Position numbers and translations under genes: made by a program
Part shown: piece after piece, positions 1 through 5,220 of the stretch
How positions within the stretch are numbered: position 1 is the stretch's first letter
Layout of the letters: each line of letters begins with the position of its first letter
DNA from: Nitrososphaeraceae archaeon
Lineage (GTDB): Archaea; Thermoproteota; Nitrososphaeria; Nitrososphaerales; Nitrosopumilaceae
Length of the DNA stretch: 5,310 nucleotides
NCBI GenBank assembly: GCA_025922755.1
Contig: JAICHE010000098.1
Location: 1 to 5,310 of the forward strand
Reading direction: 5' to 3'
The notes under the pieces: generated by a model
Database searches by the model: none
What the model was told of the DNA's origin: nothing
What the model saw: the letters and a program-made list of their open reading frames with translations, nothing else

Positions 1-114
1 AAAGACAATAGAACTAAAACAGAAATAGAAAACCAAGCCAAAATGTTTGAGCATTTAAGACAAATTATGAGTACAAAGGAATTTGTCGACCAATATGACA
101 AGATATCACACTAG
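1..114 (+). CDS. C-terminal end of an unrecognised protein (partial)
   Basis: An open frame runs in from the left edge (frame 1) for 37 codons and ends at TAG 112-114. The residues are strongly hydrophilic, rich in Lys, Glu, Gln and Asp (for example KTEIENQAKMFEHLRQIM), and look helical, with no membrane segment. I do not recognise the family from this tail. It lies on the same strand as the methyltransferase-like gene, 26 bp upstream of that gene's preferred ATG, and its TAG overlaps an alternative GTG at 114. The two genes are therefore probably co-transcribed. That this is a real gene end, rather than a chance open stretch, is inferred from the spacing, the amino-acid make-up and the Shine-Dalgarno site that follows it. 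Confidence 0.55.
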   Translation, partial: KDNRTKTEIENQAKMFEHLRQIMSTKEFVDQYDKISH

Positions 115-126
115 TGATTTTACCAT

Positions 127-133
127 TGAGGGG
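127..133 (+). promoter_or_regulatory. Shine-Dalgarno site of the methyltransferase-like gene
   Basis: TGAGGGG ends 7 bases before the ATG at 141. Its GAGG core pairs with the CCUCC of the archaeal 16S rRNA 3' end. It supports ATG 141 over the GTG at 114, which overlaps the upstream stop codon, and over the ATG at 177. An internal ribosome site also fits a gene translated from a shared transcript with the partial gene upstream. Confidence 0.55.
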
Positions 134-140
134 CTTTACA

Positions 141-1016
141 ATGAGTTTATCAACCCCTTTTCTAGTACATTTTACTATGACTGAAGAACTTGCAAAGAAT
201 TTATGCCATCTAAAACAGGAATTTGTAAAAGCATACAAAGGAAATAGTCACATCCAAGAAATTATTCCCTTATCCAAATCCGAAACATTTCCAATAGAAG
301 GAAAACACTTGGAAATGCTTCATGATTTTGCAAAAAAAAATCCAATTTACTATAATTCATATGAACAAGTTATTGACAAAATCCCTTGCGCGGTGTATGA
401 GGGAGATATCAATGAATATTGGTTAAACAGTATTAGTCAAGGAGCAAGTTATCAGCCATTTTATCCAACATGGATACTAACTGCTTACATTATTGCTCAT
501 GCTGCAAAAGATCTAAAATTTAAAGAATTACTTGATATTGGTTCAGGTGATGGACGTATCTCATATTGTGCAAAAATTCTAGATTTAGAACCTTTTTCAA
601 TTGAAGTTGATGAATCTCTTGTAAAATTACAAAAACTAATTACTTTTTCAACTAAAATTGATTTTAATCCAAATTGTGAAGATGCCGTTGAGTTTGATTA
701 TGCAAAAATAGATCTTCAGAAACCAGTTTTTTTCATCGGAGGTCTTGCTCAGATGGGAGGAGATATCTTGGCAAATAGCATTATTGAAAAATTAGAAAAA
801 ATACCTAATCTTAAAAAAAATACGGGAATGACATTTGCTGGAACGTATTCTAAAAAATATTTTCCTGGGACATTGTCAAATGACATGTCAGAAGGAGGAT
901 GGAAATCAGTAATTGAGCAAAATAACTTGAATGTAATTAAAACAATTGTTTCGCCCTCAGTATGGACATTTGATCAACCAATAGATACACCATACATTTT
1001 TACAAAATTTAATTGA
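141..1016 (+). CDS. SAM-dependent methyltransferase-like protein, substrate unknown
   Basis: This codes for 291 residues from ATG 141, chosen for the TGAGGGG site 7 bases upstream; GTG 114 would add nine residues. The centre carries a class I methyltransferase motif I, LLDIGSGDGRIS (about residues 130-141), followed by a motif-II-like SIEVDES (about 153-159) whose acidic residue would bind the SAM ribose. The first 110 or so residues are not a standard Rossmann segment. They are helical and contain aromatic-rich stretches (NPIYYNSYEQ, ASYQPFYPTWI) that could shape a substrate site. A later stretch, FFIGGLAQMGGDI, fits the motif IV region, but I see no NPPY-type motif of N-methyltransferases, so the substrate cannot be guessed. 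There is no signal peptide or membrane segment. It converges on radA with a 35-bp gap. The fold assignment is fairly secure; enzymatic activity and target are unknown. It could be a thaumarchaeal family without a named function. Confidence 0.8.
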   Translation: MSLSTPFLVHFTMTEELAKNLCHLKQEFVKAYKGNSHIQEIIPLSKSETFPIEGKHLEMLHDFAKKNPIYYNSYEQVIDKIPCAVYEGDINEYWLNSISQGASYQPFYPTWILTAYIIAHAAKDLKFKELLDIGSGDGRISYCAKILDLEPFSIEVDESLVKLQKLITFSTKIDFNPNCEDAVEFDYAKIDLQKPVFFIGGLAQMGGDILANSIIEKLEKIPNLKKNTGMTFAGTYSKKYFPGTLSNDMSEGGWKSVIEQNNLNVIKTIVSPSVWTFDQPIDTPYIFTKFN

Positions 1017-1029
1017 ATTATTTAAAACA

Positions 1030-1050
1030 AAGAGAAAAAGAGAAAAAATC
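1030..1050 (-). terminator. Oligo-T terminator of radA
   Basis: Just past the radA stop codon the minus strand reads two T-runs, T6 (1048-1043) and T5 (1039-1035), separated by CTC. A less pure T-rich stretch follows. There is no hairpin. Archaeal RNA polymerase terminates on such oligo-T stretches in the non-template strand without needing a stem-loop. Confidence 0.55.
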
Positions 1051-1051
1051 T

Positions 1052-2329
1052 CTATACGTCAGTGAGTTCAGAATCACTGAATTCTTCGTCAAGTGCTTCA
1101 GCTAATGCCAATGTTTCTGGCGCCTCAACAGTAGTCAATTCTGAGCTTCCATCAGTTGTTACTTCTGCAGTCTCAAGTATAGGAACTTCTGGTGTTTCAG
1201 TTACAGAAACTTCTGGTGTTTCAGTTACAGAAACTTCTGGTGTTTCAGTTACAGAAACTTCTGGTGTTTCAGTTACAGAAACTTCTGGTGTTTCGTCTGA
1301 CTTTGCCGTCTTTTTTGTTGTCTTTTTTGTTTCTTTTTTTGCAGCGGTTTTTCTTGTTTTCTTTTCAGTATCTTCTGGATCCATAACTCCTGCCTCACCT
1401 AGAGCGAAAATTACTTCCTCTTCAGGATGATGAGGACTATCCACCATTCTTGCAATTCTTTTCTTACCTGATTTCTTAAAGTAGATTCTATAGGTACTTG
1501 TATGTGCAACTACATTGCCACCTATTGGACGAGTTGGATCTCCGAAAAAGACGTCAGGGGATGCCATAACTTGATTTGTTGCAATTGCAGCACAGTTGTA
1601 GGTTTCTGCTATTCTGGATAACAGATGAACAAAATGATTTAGTTTTTGTTGCCTGTTTGAGAGAGTTCCCCTTCCCAGATATTCAGCACGGAATAATCCA
1701 ACTGCAGAGTCTGCAATAATTAGTTTGATATTATTCTCTTCAATTAAAGGTCCTACTTCTTCAAGAATTAATGTTTGATGTGCACTGTTATATGCACGTG
1801 CAACTATGATATTGTCAAGAACTTTTTGCGGATCCATTCCATTTGCATTTGCAATAGATACAATCCTTTCAGGTCTGAAGGTGTTTTCAGTATCAATGTA
1901 TATTGCACCGCCTTCTAAGCCACCTTCTTCTTTTGATTTTTGAACTTGAACACACATGGTAAGGCATAGTTGTGTCTTTCCACATCCAAATTCACCATAA
2001 ACTTCAGTTAGTGCTTGTGTTTCAATACCCCCATCAAATAAGGTATCCAGACAGTTAGTACCGGTTGTAATTCGACCAATGTCTTGTCTTCGTTTGTAAA
2101 TTTCACTTGCACTTACAAAATCTTTAGAAATTAAACCTCCTTCAACTAAGTGTTCACGAGCTTTATTTACGATTTTTTCTGCAGTGTCTTTTTCCATTCC
2201 AGTAATATCTGAAATTTCTACTGGACCTCTAACGATAAGATCCATAATATTATGAATTCCTGCGTCAGCTAATTTTTTTGTAGTTACAGGTCCTACACCT
2301 GCCAAACTATCTAATCTTAAATCTTCCAT
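1052..2329 (-). CDS. radA: DNA repair and recombination protein RadA with an extended repetitive C-terminal tail
   Basis: RadA is the archaeal RecA/Rad51 recombinase, which forms filaments on single-stranded DNA and catalyses strand exchange in repair. Over 425 residues it shows: helix-hairpin-helix N-terminal domain (about 1-60, LAGVGPVTTKKL); FVSA polymerisation motif (71-74) in the linker; Walker A GEFGCGKTQ (112-120); the DTENTFRPER segment (146-155) with the catalytic Glu at 148; Walker B LIIAD (203-207); DNA-binding loop L1 around LGRGTLSNRQQ (218-228); and the L2/ATP-cap region through DPTRPIGGNVVAH (264-276). The core ends near residue 320, the usual length of the family. The remaining 105 or so residues are extra: a Lys/Thr/Ala-rich segment (321-344), then an acidic tail with 8-residue repeats (346-382) and an Asp/Glu-rich end. 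Walker A has Cys at 117, where Ser is common. The ATG at 2329 lies about 26 bp after a TATA box and has no Shine-Dalgarno site, which suggests a leaderless mRNA. Function is certain; the role of the tail is unknown. Confidence 0.97.
   Translation of the reverse strand: MEDLRLDSLAGVGPVTTKKLADAGIHNIMDLIVRGPVEISDITGMEKDTAEKIVNKAREHLVEGGLISKDFVSASEIYKRRQDIGRITTGTNCLDTLFDGGIETQALTEVYGEFGCGKTQLCLTMCVQVQKSKEEGGLEGGAIYIDTENTFRPERIVSIANANGMDPQKVLDNIIVARAYNSAHQTLILEEVGPLIEENNIKLIIADSAVGLFRAEYLGRGTLSNRQQKLNHFVHLLSRIAETYNCAAIATNQVMASPDVFFGDPTRPIGGNVVAHTSTYRIYFKKSGKKRIARMVDSPHHPEEEVIFALGEAGVMDPEDTEKKTRKTAAKKETKKTTKKTAKSDETPEVSVTETPEVSVTETPEVSVTETPEVSVTETPEVPILETAEVTTDGSSELTTVEAPETLALAEALDEEFSDSELTDV
1184..1294 (-). 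repeat. 24-bp tandem repeat, 4 perfect copies plus 15 bp, inside radA
   Basis: The units are 1184-1207, 1208-1231, 1232-1255 and 1256-1279, identical base for base, followed by a partial copy at 1280-1294. Each unit encodes eight residues (ETPEVSVT, cyclically permuted), so copy-number change keeps the reading frame. Downstream in the protein, degenerate relatives (ILETAEV, VEAPETL) suggest older units that have drifted. The perfect identity of the central copies points to recent expansion by slippage or unequal recombination. The array is contiguous and has no spacers, so it is not CRISPR. Confidence 0.95.
1311..1359 (+). terminator. Possible oligo-T terminator of the methyltransferase-like gene, antisense to radA
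   Basis: On the plus strand this stretch holds T6 (1311-1316), T6 (1323-1328), T7 (1334-1340) and T5 (1348-1352). The gap directly after the plus-strand stop at 1016 has no T-run. These are therefore the first strong archaeal termination signals that a rightward transcript would meet, about 300 bases into the radA antisense strand. The runs are also forced by the Lys codons of the RadA linker, so a termination role is only inferred. Confidence 0.3.
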
Positions 2330-2330
2330 A

Positions 2331-2352
2331 CGGTATAGTACGGTACGGTACT
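2331..2352 (-). repeat. CGGTA short repeats and inverted repeat before the radA start
   Basis: On the plus strand the segment reads CGGTA, TAGTA, CGGTA, CGGTA, CT: a 5-bp period with one altered copy. Within it AGTAC (2337-2341) and GTACT (2348-2352) form an inverted repeat around GGTACG. The element sits exactly between the TATA box and the radA ATG, where a bound regulator would block transcription start. It is richer in G and C than the surrounding DNA. It could be an operator or merely a slippage repeat. Confidence 0.5.
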
Positions 2353-2358
2353 TTATAA
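2351..2358 (-). promoter_or_regulatory. TATA box of radA
   Basis: The minus strand reads TTATAAAG, close to the archaeal TATA consensus, preceded by purine-rich AATAAGG that could act as the TFB recognition element. Its centre is about 26 bp upstream of the radA ATG at 2329. Transcription should therefore begin at or next to the start codon, giving a leaderless mRNA. This agrees with the absence of a Shine-Dalgarno site. Confidence 0.7.
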
Positions 2359-2409
2359 CCTTATTGTTTTAAGATTTGATCGTGTTGAGATCGATAAAAT
2401 AAATGAAGA

Positions 2410-2592
2410 CTATCGTTTCTTTCTTCTTTGACCAGGTTTGTTTTGTCCAGGAAATCTTCCTAACACAAATCGCTTTCTAAAGTTACTTTTGTTTCTGAGA
2501 CTAGAATTTGTACCTGTAATTTTTCGTCCTTCTACTTTAGGAGTTTGACCTCTAACTTTTCCTGCTTTAGTTAGCGAACCGTGAGTTGCCAT
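2410..2592 (-). CDS. Small-subunit ribosomal protein eS30
   Basis: This 60-residue, very basic protein matches the archaeal/eukaryotic ribosomal protein S30e (rps30e). The signature is HGSLTKAGKVRGQTPKV (residues 4-20), essentially the conserved N-terminus of eukaryotic eS30, which in animals is made as a fusion to a ubiquitin-like domain. The C-terminus is Arg/Lys-rich (KRFVLGRFPGQNKPGQRRKKR region) and would contact 16S rRNA near the decoding centre. There is no ubiquitin-like part here, as usual for archaea. Length is normal for the family. The ATG at 2592 is 39 bp downstream of the radical SAM stop codon and has no clear Shine-Dalgarno site; a TATA-like box lies about 26 bp upstream. The stop is 80 bp from radA. 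Identification is secure; whether it is transcribed alone or with the radical SAM gene is open. Confidence 0.95.
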   Translation of the reverse strand: MATHGSLTKAGKVRGQTPKVEGRKITGTNSSLRNKSNFRKRFVLGRFPGQNKPGQRRKKR

Positions 2593-2614
2593 GATTAAAC
2601 GTGTTACTTATTGA

Positions 2615-2623
2615 ATTTATGTA
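2615..2623 (-). promoter_or_regulatory. Candidate TATA box of eS30
   Basis: The minus strand reads TACATAAAT, an AT-rich TATA-like element centred roughly 26 bp before the eS30 ATG, the same distance as in radA. That would give a leaderless eS30 mRNA. The match to consensus is weaker than for radA, and any AT-rich gap can produce such a match, so co-transcription with the radical SAM gene is also possible. Confidence 0.4.
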
Positions 2624-2631
2624 TTTGGAAA

Positions 2632-4356
2632 TTACCAATATTTGGCTTTGACTTTCTCTATTACTTGTTCGTGTTCTCTGCTCTTGTTTCTGGCATATCT
2701 TTCCATTGCACCCAATGGCACTCCTCCAAGTGCTCTTGCAATTCCATTGAACAGATATTTTTGAGGACCTTTTGCTCCAGTTTTGTTCATGAATTTTTGA
2801 ATTCCGTATTTGAAGTTGTGTTGCCAAGTCTTATACAATACTCCTAACTGGGCAGGAGTCATTTCATTGCCAATATTGAAGAAATCAGATTTTTCAAGCA
2901 GACCAATTGGTACAAAAGTTAATGCAGTAGTAGTAAACATAGAACCCGGTTGTTCGTGTTCAAGTTCACTAATCAGTCTAATTGTCTCCCATGAATCTTC
3001 AGGGGTTTCATCATTATCCAGTCCCATAATCAAGGTAAATGCTGGAACCCAATAGTGTTTGTTAAGCGTCTTTACTCCTTCTTTAACAACCCAATGCCAT
3101 TCTTCTGGATGATATGGAGCCAGTTTTCTATCGGCATATTTTTCAATTAGCCTCAAGCTTCCCGTTTCAAATCCAGCCTGAACACCAGTCATATTGTCTG
3201 GGCCAGATTTGATGATTCGAGATAGGTTAGGAATTAACTTCTCATCGGCAATTGCACCTGCCAAGGTTCCATGTGTTGGATTGGTGTGTTTTACTCCGGT
3301 AGACATGATTGCAGTAAAGAGTTCTTCTAGAGCCTCACGGTTTGGTTCCATTCCCTTTGCAGTTCTGGGATCCATTCCATAGACAAAGATATCATCGCTG
3401 TGAATCCAAGCCGAAGTAGAACCTCCTTTTTTCATATTTACTTCAATCTCCTTCTTTACTTTCTCTGGAGGATAGTAACGTAGTGATCTTAAGGTAACGT
3501 CACAGAATTTACAACCTCGGCCGCAACCTCTCATAACTTCTACCATTCCATGCATGCTAGGTTCTACAATGTCTGGAATTTCTTCAAGATCAGGTCTATC
3601 CCAAAAGTTCACAAATCTCCCGTGAATTTTTTTTCCGTTTCTTTCAAATTCTTTTATGTTTACTTTAAAATCACTTCTTTTTCTGAAAGGATCCATATTT
3701 TCAAAATCACCATTAATCAAATAGTTGAAGAACCTTCCCGCATGTCCATCAATTTCAGGGGCAATTCCCCCAAGCTCTCCTTCTAAGATAGCATAAATTC
3801 CAAATTCCTGAATTTTTTCTGGATCATAATTGTACTGCCAGGTTCCAGATGCTCCTGAAATTACTTTGGCTTTACTTCCAGTTTTTTCTTTGGCTGCCTT
3901 AATTCTGTGATGGAGTTCGGTGTTATACAACTCATCATATGAAATTTGTTTTCGACCATAAGTAAAGGTCATAGTTACGGGCCCCATTCCAAGAGGATCC
4001 ATTTCATATGTTCCAACCACTTGGGTGTCAGGACCAATAAATTTCTCAATATGGTCAGGGTGTGCTACAACAACTTCATCTCGTCTAAATCCATCTCGGA
4101 GTAAACCTGCCTCCAATTTTCTTAGACCGTACGGAGCAAAATTAGCAACTCCATTAGTATGTGGAATATAATTGCAAATAAAATCAAAAAGGATTTTTGG
4201 AGTAACTTGATTTTTTAAAATTTTGTACCAAAAGCTGTTTTTGTCTCGGTGTGGGTCTATTGCAGGAGCACATCCAAAAAATGTGGCTAAAGACAAGCCA
4301 CGATATGGTGACATAAGGGTTCTATCAGCTGTTAGAACAATTTTTGGATTGCCCAT
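2632..4356 (-). CDS. Radical SAM protein with a probable B12-binding-like N-terminal domain
   Basis: From ATG 4356 it has 574 residues; a GTG at 4365 would add three. It carries the radical SAM cluster motif CGRGCKFC (CxxxCxxC, Cys 278, 282, 285 in the 574-residue form), which binds the [4Fe-4S] cluster that cleaves SAM to the 5'-deoxyadenosyl radical. Typical later barrel motifs follow: GVQAGFETGS (about 391-400) and a GLDNDET stretch (about 445-451) in the place of the usual GxPxET motif. The first 270 residues begin with IVLTADRTLMS and have the size and position of the cobalamin-binding domain of B12-dependent radical SAM enzymes, but I see no clear DxHxxG motif, so cobalamin binding is unproven. 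The C-terminus is basic (about 507-574). No membrane segment is evident. The substrate is unknown. Thaumarchaeal GDGT ring synthases (Grs) and other archaeal B12/radical SAM proteins share this architecture, so a lipid role is possible but not shown. It follows pyrK by about 50 bp with its own TATA-like element. Confidence 0.85.
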   Translation of the reverse strand: MGNPKIVLTADRTLMSPYRGLSLATFFGCAPAIDPHRDKNSFWYKILKNQVTPKILFDFICNYIPHTNGVANFAPYGLRKLEAGLLRDGFRRDEVVVAHPDHIEKFIGPDTQVVGTYEMDPLGMGPVTMTFTYGRKQISYDELYNTELHHRIKAAKEKTGSKAKVISGASGTWQYNYDPEKIQEFGIYAILEGELGGIAPEIDGHAGRFFNYLINGDFENMDPFRKRSDFKVNIKEFERNGKKIHGRFVNFWDRPDLEEIPDIVEPSMHGMVEVMRGCGRGCKFCDVTLRSLRYYPPEKVKKEIEVNMKKGGSTSAWIHSDDIFVYGMDPRTAKGMEPNREALEELFTAIMSTGVKHTNPTHGTLAGAIADEKLIPNLSRIIKSGPDNMTGVQAGFETGSLRLIEKYADRKLAPYHPEEWHWVVKEGVKTLNKHYWVPAFTLIMGLDNDETPEDSWETIRLISELEHEQPGSMFTTTALTFVPIGLLEKSDFFNIGNEMTPAQLGVLYKTWQHNFKYGIQKFMNKTGAKGPQKYLFNGIARALGGVPLGAMERYARNKSREHEQVIEKVKAKYW

Positions 4357-4383
4357 CTCCTTCACGGCAATAATTTCATGATT

Positions 4384-4393
4384 TATTTTAAAC
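4384..4393 (-). promoter_or_regulatory. Candidate TATA box of the radical SAM gene
   Basis: In the gap after pyrK the minus strand reads TTTAAAATAA, an AT-rich TATA-like element about 24 bp from the GTG at 4365 and 33 bp from the ATG at 4356. Transcription from it would start close to these codons, giving no leader or a very short one. It suggests that the radical SAM gene can be expressed apart from pyrDK. The match is moderate. Confidence 0.45.
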
Positions 4394-4407
4394 CTTGCTG
4401 GTTAAAC

Positions 4408-5220
4408 CTAATATTTTTCTAAAATCCCAGCCTTATTTCTGAAAAAATGACCAAATTCTTTGTTGGAGGCAAGATGATCGCCATCAAAAACAGTTCCATC
4501 ACGACAAACCAAGTCTTCTCCAACACAGCAGCTTCCACATATTCCTACACCGCATTTCATCATTCGTTCAAGACTTGCTTGTACAAAGGTTTTCTTTGAA
4601 TTTGCAATTTGAACGGTTTTGTACATCATAATTTCTGGCCCACAGGTATATACTGCATCAAAATTTTCTCGGCCTAATAATTTTTCAACCATGTCTGTAA
4701 CAAACCCTTTTTCTCCATAAGATCCATCATCAGTTGTAACGATTACTTTATGCTTGTTGTTTTTCAATAATTCATTAGCTAAATCTTCAAAAAAGACTTC
4801 GTTTTCAGATTTTGCACCAATCAATAATGTTACATCATCTGTGGGTTTGACAGTTGTAATTAATCTCATCATCGGAACAAGTCCCGTTCCACCACCTACA
4901 AGTAGAACCTTACCATGTTTTAGATCAAAAGAATTTCCATATGGACCACGGACTCCAATTTGTTGTCCTTCCTTAAGATTAAACAATCCTGTAGAGGCAG
5001 CACCATGTTTTCTTACAGTAAATGCTGCCTTTCCGGTGTCATTAGATATCATAACGCTCATTGGCAATTCATTTATTCCAGGAATCCAAACCATGGCAAA
5101 TTGTCCTGGTAAAACATTCGACATCACATCATCGGAAAAAACCAGGGTTCTAACTGTAGGTGTTTCATCAATTACTTTTTCAATTGTACATATTTTTGTA
5201 TGATTAAGATTTCTTTGCAA
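4408..5220 (-). CDS. pyrK: Dihydroorotate dehydrogenase electron-transfer subunit PyrK
   Basis: PyrK is the FAD and [2Fe-2S] subunit that passes electrons from PyrD-bound FMN to NAD+ when dihydroorotate is oxidised to orotate in pyrimidine synthesis. In the 270-residue form the order is: ferredoxin-reductase-type FAD barrel with LPGQFAMVW (37-45), LPMSVMIS (52-59) and RGPYGNSF (91-98); NAD-binding half with LLVGGGTGLVPM (106-117) and CGPEIMM (193-199); then the cluster motif CGVGICGSC plus a later Cys (Cys 223, 228, 231, 239; C-x4-C-x2-C-x7-C). Start choice: the only upstream ATG in frame (5292) adds 24 residues lying wholly inside pyrD in another frame, basic and unlike PyrK. TTG at 5220 or 5226, preceded by GAGGAG (5231-5236), gives a normal length. 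It overlaps the pyrD end by 17 bp from TTG 5220. Function is secure; the exact start is not. Confidence 0.92.
   Translation of the reverse strand: MQRNLNHTKICTIEKVIDETPTVRTLVFSDDVMSNVLPGQFAMVWIPGINELPMSVMISNDTGKAAFTVRKHGAASTGLFNLKEGQQIGVRGPYGNSFDLKHGKVLLVGGGTGLVPMMRLITTVKPTDDVTLLIGAKSENEVFFEDLANELLKNNKHKVIVTTDDGSYGEKGFVTDMVEKLLGRENFDAVYTCGPEIMMYKTVQIANSKKTFVQASLERMMKCGVGICGSCCVGEDLVCRDGTVFDGDHLASNKEFGHFFRNKAGILEKY

Noticed and set aside
1184..1294. Possible CRISPR array
   Set aside because: The 24-bp units are directly adjacent with no spacers and are in frame within a coding sequence.
1062..1430. Plus-strand open frames of 122 and 64 residues made of repeated SVTETSGV and FQLQKLLV units
   Set aside because: They are antisense to the RadA tail. 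The 24-bp repeat, a multiple of three, keeps all frames open, and the composition follows the repeat rather than a real protein.
2366..2395. Short GATC-containing repeat between eS30 and radA as a hairpin terminator
   Set aside because: Only a 4-bp self-complementary GATC pair is present and there is no strong T-run after it, so a stem-loop terminator is not supported.
2567..2827. Minus-strand 86-residue open frame overlapping the radical SAM gene end and eS30 start
   Set aside because: It lies in another frame of the radical SAM gene, has low-complexity Ser/Gln/Asn/Lys content, and overlaps two confident genes.
4362..4379. Tiny frame ATG-AAA-TTA-TTG-CCG-TGA overlapping the GTG of the radical SAM gene, a possible leader peptide
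   Set aside because: The candidate TATA box at 4384-4393 would start transcription near or after this ATG, so it would rarely be in the RNA. Five codons with no attenuator-like structure give no further support.
4754..5203. Plus-strand open frame of 149 residues opposite pyrK
   Set aside because: It is antisense to a gene with clear FAD, NAD and iron-sulfur motifs, and its translation shows no recognisable motif.
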